Shown here: piece by piece, positions 1 to 8,114 of the stretch
How positions within the stretch are numbered: the first letter of the stretch is position 1
Layout: each line of letters opens with the position of its first letter
Source of the DNA: Roseateles_E sp005503085
GTDB lineage: Bacteria; Pseudomonadota; Gammaproteobacteria; Burkholderiales; Burkholderiaceae_C
DNA length: 64,000 nt
Reading direction: 5' to 3'
Assembly (NCBI RefSeq): GCF_028462495.1
Contig: NZ_JAQOWX010000012.1
Location: 1 to 64,000 of the forward strand
The notes under the pieces: model-generated
Database searches by the model: none
The model's input: the letters and a program-made list of their open reading frames with translations, nothing else
Told to the model about the DNA's origin: nothing
Program-made: the position numbers and the translations under genes

Positions 1-725
1 CCGGGCTGGGCGAGCGCGCCCTGGCCGGCCTTCAGCGTCTGCCGGTCGGCGGCCACCGCGCCGCTGAGCACCTGAACCCGGGTCTGGCCGGCCGCGCCCA
101 GCTGCACGCGGAACTCGGTGCCGCGCACGCCAAGATTGACGCTGGGCGTGCGCATCTCGTAGCGCGGCGGCTGCGCGGCATCGGGCTGGACGCGGCTGTC
201 GGCGCCGCCCTGATCGAGGCGCAGCTGCATGGCCGGCAGCGCGCTGCGGCCATAGACCAGCAGCTGCTCCAGCGTCAGGCGGCTGTCCGGCGCGATCAGC
301 AGGCGCGAGCCATCGACAAAGCGCAGGCTGATCGACGATTGGGCGCCGGTGCGCAGCTGGTCGCCGGCGCGCAGCTCGGTGCCGGCGCTCAGCGCTGCGG
401 CCGGGCTGGGTGGGCGCAGCAGGCTGGCGTCGCCCTGGGTGAACAGCACACGGGCCACGCTGGCCTCGCGCTGCAGCCAGGTGATCGGCAGGCGCAGCGT
501 GCCGCCGGGCGGCAGCTTCAGCGGATCGGCCACCTTGTTCAGGCGCTGCAGATCGCGCCAACTGTGCTTGCCGTCGAGATAGGTCTCGGTCAGGCCGATC
601 AAGGTGTCGCCCGGCTGGATGCGGTAGTTCCAGTGGGCCTGGGCCGTCTGTGCCTGCAGCGGCAAGGCCGCCGCGGCCAGCACGGCCGCCGCCGGCCATA
701 GCCATGTGTCGCTTCGCGATGTCAT
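1..725 (-). CDS. LysM and FecR domain protein (C-terminus beyond left edge)
   Basis: Exported protein joining a peptidoglycan-binding module to a FecR module. The ATG ends at 725 and follows an AGGGGG ribosome site. A signal-like N-terminus (about 28 residues, ending LQAQTAQA) is followed by a LysM (about 33-82, IQPGDTLIGLTETY). A FecR domain follows (about 90-240; GDQLRTG, LRFVDGSRLLIAPDS, NLGVRGTEFRV). The frame is open at position 1, so at least 241 residues are present and the C-terminus is missing. In this LysM-FecR family, FecR usually acts as a periplasmic domain without a matching FecI sigma factor. No sigma factor lies on the visible side. Role inferred only from domains: a cell-envelope protein, perhaps followed by repeats off the edge. 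Confidence 0.82.
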   Translation of the reverse strand, partial: MTSRSDTWLWPAAAVLAAAALPLQAQTAQAHWNYRIQPGDTLIGLTETYLDGKHSWRDLQRLNKVADPLKLPPGGTLRLPITWLQREASVARVLFTQGDASLLRPPSPAAALSAGTELRAGDQLRTGAQSSISLRFVDGSRLLIAPDSRLTLEQLLVYGRSALPAMQLRLDQGGADSRVQPDAAQPPRYEMRTPSVNLGVRGTEFRVQLGAAGQTRVQVLSGAVAADRQTLKAGQGALAQP

Positions 726-784
726 CTGGCGCCCCCTGAGCGCGCGGACGGCGCTCTTGGCGGCAGATGTTATCGGAAGGCGGC

Positions 785-1159
785 TTACTCGCTGATCAGC
801 CAGACGCGCTCGCACTGGCGGCAGCGCACCTTCAGCCCGTGGCTGTCGGCGCCCACCAGCACGAAGCGCGCATAGCTGCCGCAGCCGGGGCATTCGGCCT
901 GGTGGGCGATGTGCTCCGCATGAGCCAGCAAATAGAGGTAGCGGCGCAAGGCCCAGACACCGGCCAGGCCGCACAGCGCGATGCTGGCCACGTCCATCAG
1001 CTTGTCGGCCAGGCTGTGGAAGGTGAAGAAGCCCTCGAAGGCTGCCATCAAGCCGATCGCGCTCAAAAAAGCCAGCCCCAGATGGGCATGGCCGCTCAGC
1101 AGCTCGCGCTCGTACCAGCGCTTGAATCCGTGCTTGCGTATGCCGTCGGCCAGCTTCAT
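785..1159 (-). CDS. Small membrane protein with C-terminal zinc ribbon
   Basis: A 124-residue protein of unknown function. The start is supported by a GAGGTGA ribosome site seven bases before the ATG. Two hydrophobic segments lie at about residues 26-44 and 58-80. The C-terminus carries two CxxC pairs (C90/C93 and C113/C116; motifs CPGC and CRQC), the pattern of a zinc ribbon facing the cytoplasm. It lies 60 bp upstream of the LysM/FecR gene on the same strand and could share a transcript with it. No catalytic motif is visible. Function unknown; a metal-binding or regulatory membrane protein is a guess. Confidence 0.7.
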   Translation of the reverse strand: MKLADGIRKHGFKRWYERELLSGHAHLGLAFLSAIGLMAAFEGFFTFHSLADKLMDVASIALCGLAGVWALRRYLYLLAHAEHIAHQAECPGCGSYARFVLVGADSHGLKVRCRQCERVWLISE

Positions 1160-1481
1160 GTTTGCTCACCTCTCGCTGCCACCCAGGTGGATGACCTGAC
1201 CCCGGGTCTGCCGCTGCCGGCCTCAACGCAGGACTTGCTGTCCGCGATTGTGGCCGGCCTTGAATGAGCTAAGGGTTTGTGCTGGGTTTGTTGTGTCTGT
1301 GCATCAATTCGCCGGCCGAACAGGGCTTGGCTTTGATGCGGCTGACAAAATGAGGCTCCGTTTTCAGGCCCTCAAGGCTGACGCCTCAAGGGCCTGGGAG
1401 CGGCACAACACTTCAAACAATCATAGGGCGACGGACGCACCCGGTGGGTGCCGTGCCGACCGCCCCTGAGGGGATCTCACA
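1160..1481. other. Intergenic leader between divergent genes, upstream of the TonB receptor
   Basis: A 322-bp region without a convincing gene. It must hold the divergent promoters for the zinc-ribbon protein and the TonB receptor, but no clear -35/-10 pair stands out. Two small stem-loops lie just before the receptor: CACCC/GGGTG at 1438-1450 and CCCC/GGGG at 1463-1473. The second includes the GAGGGG ribosome site, so it could modulate initiation. An imperfect inverted repeat of GGCCCT/AGGGCC type lies near 1367-1395. I see no riboswitch consensus that I can defend. Confidence 0.4.
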
Positions 1482-4325
1482 ATGTCTCGTTCTACCCAGC
1501 GTCGGGCCCAATGGGCACTGACCGGAGTCGCCATGGCCAGCGCCCTGGCCTGTTTCAATATCCATGCCGCCGAACCCACCGCACTGGAGCGCGTTGAGGT
1601 GACCGGCAGCCGCATCAAGCGGGTGGATGCCGAGGGCGCCGCGCCGGTGCAGGTGTTGCGCCGCGAGGAGATCAAGGCCTCCGGTGCTGCCACGGTGCAG
1701 GAGCTGATCAGGCAGCTGGCGGCCAGCACCACCAGCCTGAGCGACCTGAGCGGCAGCAACAGCTTTGCCGGCGGTGCCTCGTCTGCATCGCTGCGCAATC
1801 TGGGCAAGCAGTCGACCCTGACCCTGCTGAACTTCCGCCGCGTCGCGCCCTATCCGCTGGCCGACTACAACCAGACCTTCACCAATATCGACAGCCTGCC
1901 GCTGGAAGCGGTGGAGCGCATCGAGATCCTGAAGACCGGGGGCGCAGCCATCTACGGTTCGGACGCGGTGGCCGGCGTGATCAATATCGTCACCCGCAGT
2001 GACTATGAAGGCCTGATCGCCAAGGTGACGGGGCAGAGTTCGCTGAAGAACTCGCAGTTCAACGACCGCAGCGCCACCATCACCGGCGGCTTCGGCAGTC
2101 TGAACAAGGACCGCTTCAATGTGCTGGCCAATCTGGATGTCTACACCCGCAATGGCGTGATGTGGAACGAGGTGCTGGATGATGTGAACCCGGCCTATCG
2201 CACCTACTCCTCGGGCTTTGGCACGCCCTCGTCCTATTCCTGGCCCGGCAACTTCCGCCGCAGGGGCGCGGACGGCAAGATCGCCCTCGTTCCGGCGACC
2301 AACTGCCCGCCGGCGCAGATCGTCTCGGGGCTGTGCCAGTACGACCGTTATGAACGCTTCGAGGCCACGCCGGCTTCCGACCGCGTGACCGCCCTGGTGT
2401 CGGGCCGGCTGCTGATCAGCGATACGCTGGAGGGCTTCTCGGAGCTGCTGTTCTCGCGCACCAAGACCAGCTATCAGAGTGCCTACGATGCCTATGGTGA
2501 CGGCATCGCTCCGACGGTCTGGGGCGACCCGCAGACCAACGGGCTGAAATCCTTCACGCCGCGCGGTCTGCCGGCCGGCCACCCGCTGAACAACACCGGC
2601 GCCGAAGCGGCCTTCCGCTATCGCTTCAATGATGCGGGCAGCAGCAAGGTGGCGACGACCGATCAGTACCGCGCACTGGCGGGCCTGAAGGGGACGTTTG
2701 CCGGCTATGACTGGGAAACCGCCGTCGGTGTGATGGGCGGCAAGACCACGTCCGACCAGCGCGGCTCTTTCAGCGTTGACGGGTTCAAGGAGGTGATCGG
2801 CGACTACACCAAGCCGGTGCTGGATGCCGACTTCTTCAACAAGCCCAATGGCTACAAGCTCGGCCAGGCCAACAGTGCCGACGTGCTCAACAAGCTGTTC
2901 CCGGTCTTCGGCTACAGCGCCACGACCAAGCAGTACTTCCTGGACGGCAAGCTCAGCGGCGAACTGGGTCAGTGGACCGGCGGCGCCATCGGCTTCGCCA
3001 GCGGTTTCGAGCTGCGCCGCGAAGAGGTGGACATCGGCCCGCGTGGTGGCCTGGAGCGCGGCGACATCGTCGGCTATGGCTCGGTACGTGCCGATGCCAG
3101 CCGCAACTATGGCGCGGTGTTCGGCGAAGTCAGCCTGCCGCTGAGCAAGCAGTTGGAGATGCAGGCGGCAGCGCGCATCGACAAGTTCCCCGGCTTCAGT
3201 GCTCACGTGTCGCCCAAGCTGAGCCTGCGCTTCCAGCCCAACAAGGAGGTGCTGCTGCGCGGCACCTTGGAGACCGGTTTCCGCGCGCCCAACCTGACCG
3301 AGAACGCCCCCTCGACCAAGTTTGCCTTCAATAACAACATCAACGATCCCAAGCGCTGCGCTCAGGCCACCGCTTACTCGCGCGATCTGAAGGCCCAGGC
3401 GGCGGCCTTGCCGGCTGGCGACAGCAACAAGCAGTTGCTCACCGCGCAGGCGGACAGCGTGACGGGTGAGTGCCGGGTTGGCGTGGCCAGCATCGTGGCG
3501 CACAACCCCAAGCTGAAGCCCGAGACCAGCAAGAGTCTGACCTTCGGTGCCGCCTTCTCGCCCGCCCGCGATGTGGCGCTGACGGCGGACTACTGGATCA
3601 TCGAGCGCAAGAGCGAGATCGGCCGCAAGAGCACCAATGACCTGCTGAGCATTGAGGACACGCTGGCCCCCGGCGTTGTCAATCGCCTGCCGCTGGAGAA
3701 CGATGCCTACTTCGACGCTGCGGCCCGGGCCAAGTACGGCGTGACGGCGGGTCGCCTGGCCTCGGTCGTGGCGCAGTTCGAGAACCTGTTCAGCACCAAG
3801 ACCAGCGGCGTGGACGTGAGTTTCAAGACCCAGGGCAACACGCCGATCGGCAAGCTGGGCCTGGATGCCGAGGCCACCTATGTGATCTCGTACCGTGCCT
3901 GGGTGGCTTCGCGCAAGGGCTATGGCGACAATCTGGCCGGGCGCTATGACTATCCGCGCTGGAAGTCCAAGATGGCGGTCAGTCACAACCTGGGCAAGTT
4001 CAGCCAGGTCCTGAGCCTGCACTTCACGTCCAGCCGCCTGTTGAACGATGACTTCAATGCGCCGGCCTGGACCGTCGAGGACTGCGCGAAGACCAAGGGC
4101 CTGACCGAGGCGCAGTGCATCGTGGCGCCGGAGTCCCGGCTGGACTACAACGTCAGCTACGACGTCACCAAGGCGCTCAAGCTGAGTGCCAATGTGCGCA
4201 ATCTGCTGGATGAGCGTCCGTCCACCAACTATCGCGCCTTTGGCGTGGGCGGCATCATCCCGCAGGATCGCGAGGACGTGCAGGGCCGCATGCTCCGCCT
4301 GACGGCCGAGTACACCTTCTGGTGA
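1482..4325 (+). CDS. TonB-dependent outer-membrane receptor, substrate unknown
   Basis: A 947-residue outer-membrane receptor that would import a ligand using TonB energy. It has a signal peptide (about 1-29, ending IHAAE) and a TonB-box-like start (ALERVEVTGSRIKR, about 34-47). A plug domain follows (about 50-175; EAVERIEILKTGGAAIYGSDAVAGVINI) with a long beta-barrel ending in an aromatic residue (EYTFW), as outer-membrane barrels do. The length is at the high end, as in receptors for peptides, polysaccharide fragments or cobalamin rather than small siderophores. No neighbouring transporter or hydrolase points to the ligand. Two strong hairpins follow the stop, so it is probably transcribed alone. 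Confidence 0.9.
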   Translation: MSRSTQRRAQWALTGVAMASALACFNIHAAEPTALERVEVTGSRIKRVDAEGAAPVQVLRREEIKASGAATVQELIRQLAASTTSLSDLSGSNSFAGGASSASLRNLGKQSTLTLLNFRRVAPYPLADYNQTFTNIDSLPLEAVERIEILKTGGAAIYGSDAVAGVINIVTRSDYEGLIAKVTGQSSLKNSQFNDRSATITGGFGSLNKDRFNVLANLDVYTRNGVMWNEVLDDVNPAYRTYSSGFGTPSSYSWPGNFRRRGADGKIALVPATNCPPAQIVSGLCQYDRYERFEATPASDRVTALVSGRLLISDTLEGFSELLFSRTKTSYQSAYDAYGDGIAPTVWGDPQTNGLKSFTPRGLPAGHPLNNTGAEAAFRYRFNDAGSSKVATTDQYRALAGLKGTFAGYDWETAVGVMGGKTTSDQRGSFSVDGFKEVIGDYTKPVLDADFFNKPNGYKLGQANSADVLNKLFPVFGYSATTKQYFLDGKLSGELGQWTGGAIGFASGFELRREEVDIGPRGGLERGDIVGYGSVRADASRNYGAVFGEVSLPLSKQLEMQAAARIDKFPGFSAHVSPKLSLRFQPNKEVLLRGTLETGFRAPNLTENAPSTKFAFNNNINDPKRCAQATAYSRDLKAQAAALPAGDSNKQLLTAQADSVTGECRVGVASIVAHNPKLKPETSKSLTFGAAFSPARDVALTADYWIIERKSEIGRKSTNDLLSIEDTLAPGVVNRLPLENDAYFDAAARAKYGVTAGRLASVVAQFENLFSTKTSGVDVSFKTQGNTPIGKLGLDAEATYVISYRAWVASRKGYGDNLAGRYDYPRWKSKMAVSHNLGKFSQVLSLHFTSSRLLNDDFNAPAWTVEDCAKTKGLTEAQCIVAPESRLDYNVSYDVTKALKLSANVRNLLDERPSTNYRAFGVGGIIPQDREDVQGRMLRLTAEYTFW

Positions 4326-4333
4326 TGAGGGCT

Positions 4334-4398
4334 TGATCGACCGGCTTGCCGGTCGATCAGGATGAGCGAGAAGGCCGGGCTTGCCCGGCCTTTCCTTT
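4334..4398. terminator. Paired hairpins forming a probable bidirectional terminator
   Basis: Two perfect stem-loops lie between convergent genes. The first has 12-bp arms at 4334-4345 and 4348-4359 with a 2-base loop. The second has 10-bp arms at 4371-4380 and 4383-4392, followed on the plus strand by TTCCTTTT. The second stem also begins with AA, so its complement has a short T run on the minus strand. This fits termination of the TonB receptor gene and of the converging tetR gene. Confidence 0.8.
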
Positions 4399-4415
4399 TC
4401 CGAGCGGCATTCCGC

Positions 4416-5117
4416 TCAGGTCTTGGCCAGTGCGTCCTGCAAATCCTGCCGTAGCCGCCGCAGTTGCTGCAGTTCCTGATCCGGTGCCTGCAGCGCCGGC
4501 CACAGCAGGGCCACCAGATCGCGGGCGCTGGCCTCGATGTCGATCGGTCGCTGCACCGTGATGGCTTCCCAGAGGAGGTGCTCCATCGGCCCGAACACCA
4601 GCGAGCGGAGCATGCGCAAGGAGATGTCGCGGCGCACCTCGCCGCTGGCCTGGCCGCGCGCCAGCAGATCCATCAGCGGCGCGGTGTAGCGGCGCTGCAG
4701 GGCGGTGAAGGCCTCGCCGAGTTCCTGGCCGGCGACGCTCTTGGTGCGGCCTTCCGACAGCACCAGCGCGCACAGCCCCGTGCCCTGGATCAGGAACAGG
4801 CGCAGATGGGTGTGGACGACGAACTCCAGCTGCTGGCGCACCGGCTGCTCGCGCGGCAGGCCGGCCTCGATCGCGCCGATGATCTCGTCGTACCAGTCGC
4901 CGATGACCCGCATGCACAGATCGCGCTTGCTGCGGAAATAGGTGAAGACGGTGGCTTCGGAGATGCCCAGGCGCTGGGCGATCTCGGTGGTGGTCGTGCG
5001 CTCGTAGCCTGCCTCAGCGAACACCGCGCGACCGACGCGCAGAATGTCGCGCACGCGCTGCTCGGCCTTGGCGCTGGCGGGGGCGCGGCGTTGGGCGGGC
5101 AGGGTGGCAGTGTTCAT
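4416..5117 (-). CDS. TetR/AcrR-family regulator, probable repressor of the liu/mcc cluster
   Basis: A 233-residue regulator. The N-terminal helix-turn-helix lies at about residues 25-70 (TTTEIAQRLGISEATVFTYF), followed by an all-helical ligand domain typical of the family. It is transcribed divergently from mccB with a 162-bp shared region holding two related palindromes. This arrangement usually means autoregulation plus control of the neighbour. Known liu clusters in other proteobacteria use MerR- or TetR-type regulators that respond to acyl-CoA intermediates. The ligand here is inferred to be such an acyl-CoA. The DNA-binding fold is certain; the target is likely but not shown. Confidence 0.85.
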   Translation of the reverse strand: MNTATLPAQRRAPASAKAEQRVRDILRVGRAVFAEAGYERTTTTEIAQRLGISEATVFTYFRSKRDLCMRVIGDWYDEIIGAIEAGLPREQPVRQQLEFVVHTHLRLFLIQGTGLCALVLSEGRTKSVAGQELGEAFTALQRRYTAPLMDLLARGQASGEVRRDISLRMLRSLVFGPMEHLLWEAITVQRPIDIEASARDLVALLWPALQAPDQELQQLRRLRQDLQDALAKT

Positions 5118-5139
5118 CGTGGCGCGATTGTGCGCAATT

Positions 5140-5219
5140 CTTGAGTAAAGCTCAAGCCTGCTTGCGCGAGTGCCCGCTCTGAACTATTCTCGCGCTCTCG
5201 CAGCTTCTTGAGAAGCTGC
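5140..5219 (+). promoter_or_regulatory. Promoter and twin palindromic operators upstream of mccB
   Basis: A sigma-70-like promoter can be read: TTGCGC at 5162-5167, a 17-bp spacer, and TATTCT at 5185-5190. A palindrome with perfect 9-bp arms lies at 5200-5208 and 5211-5219, where the transcript would begin. A second one (CTTGAG at 5140-5145, CTCAAG at 5151-5156) lies upstream. Both contain TTCTTGAG followed closely by AAGCT, so they look like two copies of one site. The likely ligand is the divergent TetR protein. The promoter positions are a reading of consensus only. Confidence 0.5.
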
Positions 5220-5279
5220 AAAAACATGAATTGAGCCTGACTCAGAATTTGTGCTGAGGCGGGCCGCTCTGGAGACAAG

Positions 5280-6887
5280 ATGGCCGTCCTCACCACCAAG
5301 CTCAACGCCCGTTCGGCGGATTTCAAGGCCAATGCCGAGGCGATGCGCGGCGTCATCGCCGATCTCAGCGTGCGGCTGGAGCAGATCGCCCAGGGCGGCG
5401 GCGAGGCGGCCCGCGCCAAGCACACCGCTCGGGGCAAGCTGCTGCCGCGCCAGCGGGTCGAGATGCTGCTGGACCCCGGCACCCCCTTTCTGGAGATCGC
5501 CCCGCTGGCCGGCCTGAATATGTACGACAACGCGGCACCGGGCGGCGGCATGATTGCCGGCATCGGCCGGGTCTCGGGCGTCGAATGCCTGATCGTCTGC
5601 AACGACGCCACCGTCAAGGGCGGCACTTATTACCCGATCACGGTCAAGAAGCATCTGCGGGCGCAGGAGATCGCGCAGCAGAACCGCCTGCCCTGCATCT
5701 ATCTGGTGGACAGCGGCGGCGCCAATCTGCCCAACCAGGACGAGGTGTTCCCGGACCGCGACCATTTCGGGCGGATCTTTTTCAACCAGGCCAATCTGAG
5801 CGCCCAGGGCGTGCCGCAGATCGCCGTCGTGATGGGCTCTTGCACGGCCGGCGGCGCCTATGTGCCGGCGATGAGCGACGAAACCATCATCGTCAAGAAC
5901 CAGGGCACGATTTTTCTGGGCGGCCCGCCGCTGGTGAAGGCTGCGACCGGCGAGGTCGTCACCGCCGAAGACCTGGGCGGCGGCGATGTGCACACGCGGC
6001 TGTCCGGCGTGGCCGACCATCTGGCCAATGACGACACCCATGCGCTAGCCCTGGCGCGCCAGTCGGTGGCGGCGCTGAACTGGCGCAAGCAAGGTCAGCT
6101 GCTGACCCAGACGCCGCGCGCGCCGCTGTTCGACGCGGCCGAGCTGCACGGCGTGATCCCGACCGACACCCGCAAGCCCTTCGATGTGCGCGAGGTGATC
6201 GCCCGCGTGGTCGACGGCTCGGAGTTCGATGAGTTCAAGGCCCGTTACGGCGCCACCCTGGTCTGCGGCTTCGCCCATATCGAGGGCATGCCGGTGGGCA
6301 TCGTCGCCAACAACGGCATCCTGTTTGCCGAGAGCGCCAACAAGGGCGCGCACTTCATCGAGCTGTGCTGCCAGCGCAAGATCCCGCTGGTCTTTCTGCA
6401 GAACATCACCGGCTTCATGGTGGGCCGCAAGTACGAGAACGAGGGCATTGCCCGCGCCGGCGCCAAGATGGTGACGGCGGTGGCCTGTGCTGCGGTGCCC
6501 AAGTTCACCATCATCATCGGCGGCTCGTTCGGGGCCGGCAATTACGGCATGTGCGGCCGCGCCTACAGCCCGCGCTTCCTGTGGATGTGGCCCAACGCGC
6601 GCATCTCGGTGATGGGCGGCGATCAGGCTGCCAGCGTGCTGGCCACGGTCAAGCGCGACGGCATCGAGGCCAAGGGCGGCAGTTGGTCGTCCGAGGAGGA
6701 AGAGGCTTTCAAGGCGCCGATCCGCCAGCAGTACGAGGATCAGGGGCATCCTTATTACGCCTCGGCGCGACTGTGGGACGACGGTGTGATCGACCCGGCC
6801 GACACCCGTCGCGTGCTGGCCCTTGGTCTGTCGGCGGCGCTGAATGCGCCGATTGCCGAGACGAAGTTCGGCGTGTTCCGGATGTAA
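5280..6887 (+). CDS. mccB: Methylcrotonyl-CoA carboxylase, carboxyltransferase (beta) subunit
   Basis: Carboxyltransferase subunit of the biotin enzyme that converts 3-methylcrotonyl-CoA to 3-methylglutaconyl-CoA in leucine and isovalerate degradation. It has 535 residues, the usual length. Family stretches include KGGTYYPITVKKHLRAQEIA, the acyl-CoA site region GGANLPNQDEVFPDRDHFG, GSCTAGGAYVPAMSDE, and the C-terminal carboxybiotin half (FLQNITGFMVGRKYE, GGSFGAGNYGM). GGAGA at 5271-5275 sets the start. The partner alpha subunit lies some 7 kb downstream, separated by vapBC, GNAT, liuC, bio genes and dinD. Isovaleryl-CoA dehydrogenase, often the preceding gene in liu clusters, is absent here. 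Confidence 0.96.
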   Translation: MAVLTTKLNARSADFKANAEAMRGVIADLSVRLEQIAQGGGEAARAKHTARGKLLPRQRVEMLLDPGTPFLEIAPLAGLNMYDNAAPGGGMIAGIGRVSGVECLIVCNDATVKGGTYYPITVKKHLRAQEIAQQNRLPCIYLVDSGGANLPNQDEVFPDRDHFGRIFFNQANLSAQGVPQIAVVMGSCTAGGAYVPAMSDETIIVKNQGTIFLGGPPLVKAATGEVVTAEDLGGGDVHTRLSGVADHLANDDTHALALARQSVAALNWRKQGQLLTQTPRAPLFDAAELHGVIPTDTRKPFDVREVIARVVDGSEFDEFKARYGATLVCGFAHIEGMPVGIVANNGILFAESANKGAHFIELCCQRKIPLVFLQNITGFMVGRKYENEGIARAGAKMVTAVACAAVPKFTIIIGGSFGAGNYGMCGRAYSPRFLWMWPNARISVMGGDQAASVLATVKRDGIEAKGGSWSSEEEEAFKAPIRQQYEDQGHPYYASARLWDDGVIDPADTRRVLALGLSAALNAPIAETKFGVFRM

Positions 6888-6892
6888 AGTGT

Positions 6893-6928
6893 ATGATGTG
6901 TGTGAAATCAACTGAAGGTACACATCAT
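6893..6928 (+). promoter_or_regulatory. Inverted-repeat operator and -10 element of vapBC
   Basis: Perfect 9-bp arms ATGATGTGT (6893-6901) and ACACATCAT (6920-6928) separated by 18 bp, the right arm overlapping the vapB start codon. A good -10 hexamer, TATGAT, lies at 6892-6897 across the left arm. GAAGG at 6914-6918 is the ribosome site. VapB-VapC complexes normally repress their own promoter through such inverted repeats, so this is a likely autoregulatory site. Confidence 0.6.
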
Positions 6929-7190
6929 GCGCACCAATATCGAGATTGATGACGATTTGATGGCCAAGGCCTTGCAGGCAGGCCCCTTCAAGACCAAGAA
7001 GGAGGCGGTCGAGGCGGGCTTGCGCCTGTTGGCGCGCCAGTCGGCCTATCGCGAGATCCTCAAATGGCGCGGCAAGCTCCAGTGGGAAGGCGACGACAGC
7101 ATCGACTGGACGACCGCACCCGCAGAACCCGATAAAGCCTTGCTGGCGCGCGAACCGGCGCCGGGGAAGGCGCGCCGTGCTGGTCGTTGA
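6927..7190 (+). CDS. vapB: Type II antitoxin, VapB family
   Basis: An 87-residue antitoxin that would bind and silence the PIN-domain toxin encoded next. The N-terminus (MRTNIEIDDDLMAKAL, then FKTKKEAVEAGLRLLAR) matches the ribbon-helix-helix of VapB proteins. The C-terminal tail (about 50-87) is polar, as expected for a toxin-wrapping segment. It overlaps vapC by 14 bp. It starts only 39 bp after mccB and carries its own operator and -10 element, so the pair is an autonomous module placed inside the catabolic gene run. Confidence 0.88.
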   Translation: MRTNIEIDDDLMAKALQAGPFKTKKEAVEAGLRLLARQSAYREILKWRGKLQWEGDDSIDWTTAPAEPDKALLAREPAPGKARRAGR

Positions 7191-7578
7191 TTCGAGCGTC
7201 TGGATCGACTTCTTCGCTGGCCACAGGAATGCGGCCGTCGATCAGCTGGCCCAGCTGCTGGACCATGGCGAGGTGCGCATCGTCGTTCCCGATCTGGTGC
7301 TGTTCGAGGTCTTGCGCGGCTTCCGGCATGAGCGCGATCTGCGCCAGGCCAGCCTGCTGATGCAGGGTCTCAGCATCGAGATCTGCGGCGGCGAGGACAC
7401 GGCCCTGGCCGCCGTCCAGCATTACCGCGATCTGCGCGCCAGCGGCTACACGGTGCGCAGCGGCATCGATGTGCTGGTGGCCGCCTTCTGCATCGAAAAC
7501 GACTACGCGCTGCTGCACAAGGACCGCGATTTCGACGCGCTGGAGGCGCGGCGCGGGCTCAAGGTTTGGACCCATTGA
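7177..7578 (+). CDS. vapC: Type II toxin, VapC family PIN-domain ribonuclease
   Basis: A 133-residue Mg-dependent ribonuclease toxin. All PIN acidic residues are visible: D5 (VVDSSVWIDFF), E44 (FEVLRG), D98 (SGIDVLVAAF), and D116/D118 (HKDRDF). Homologues cleave tRNA or rRNA. The start is GTG at 7177, behind GGGGAAGG at 7163-7170 and inside vapB, so translation is coupled. The stop shares one base with the start of the following GNAT gene. The acidic site looks intact, so an active toxin is expected. Confidence 0.9.
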   Translation: MLVVDSSVWIDFFAGHRNAAVDQLAQLLDHGEVRIVVPDLVLFEVLRGFRHERDLRQASLLMQGLSIEICGGEDTALAAVQHYRDLRASGYTVRSGIDVLVAAFCIENDYALLHKDRDFDALEARRGLKVWTH

Positions 7579-8114
7579 TGAACACGACAACGCACATCAC
7601 GATCAGGCCGCTGGCCGCCGGCGACTCGATCGAGCGCCTGACCGCCTTGCTGCACAAGGCCTACGCCTCGCTGGGCGCGCAGGGCTGGAACTTCACCGCG
7701 GTGGACCAGAGCGTCGAGCTGACCGCCAAGCGGGTGGCCGGTAGCGGTTGCCTGGTGGCCGAGGCCGCAGGGCAGCTGGTAGGCACGGTCAATATGCGCG
7801 GTCCCTACCGGCCCGAGCAGGACGCCTGGAGCCTGGACACGCCCTGGTACCTGCGCGAGGACACGGCCATCCTGTCGCAGTTCGCGGTCGACCCGGCGGT
7901 GCAAGGTCAGGGCCTGGGCGAACGCCTGATGGACGCCGCCGAGGCATGGGCCGTCGAGCGCGGCTTTGCCCATGTGGCGCTGGACACCGCCAAGCCGGCC
8001 GAGCATCTGCAGCGCCGCTATGCCAAGCGCGGCTACGCCCAGGTCGGCGAGGTGCAATGGGACGGCAAGACCTACGCCAGCGTGCTGATGGTCAAGACAC
8101 TCGGAGAGCCATGA
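7578..8114 (+). CDS. GNAT-family N-acetyltransferase
   Basis: A 178-residue acetyl-CoA-dependent acyltransferase of unknown substrate. The N-terminal GNAT beta strand reads ITIRPLAAGD, and the acetyl-CoA pyrophosphate loop is VQGQGLGERLMDAAEAW (about residues 112-128). The ATG at 7578 overlaps the vapC stop (TGATG); an in-frame TTG at 7566 is a less likely start. The last bases overlap the liuC start (ATGA). It is embedded in the operon between vapC and liuC. It could be part of the inserted vapBC segment or an enzyme acting on CoA intermediates; context alone cannot decide. Confidence 0.8.
   Translation: MNTTTHITIRPLAAGDSIERLTALLHKAYASLGAQGWNFTAVDQSVELTAKRVAGSGCLVAEAAGQLVGTVNMRGPYRPEQDAWSLDTPWYLREDTAILSQFAVDPAVQGQGLGERLMDAAEAWAVERGFAHVALDTAKPAEHLQRRYAKRGYAQVGEVQWDGKTYASVLMVKTLGEP

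Noticed and set aside
1160..1481. Riboswitch (for example cobalamin) upstream of the TonB receptor
   Set aside because: Only two short stems are visible; no conserved box or multi-helix core could be identified.
1413..4022. Minus-strand open frame of 869 codons opposite the TonB receptor
   Set aside because: Composition is Ala/Arg/Gly/Gln/His-rich without family motifs; it is the antisense reading of GC-biased codons of a clear receptor gene.
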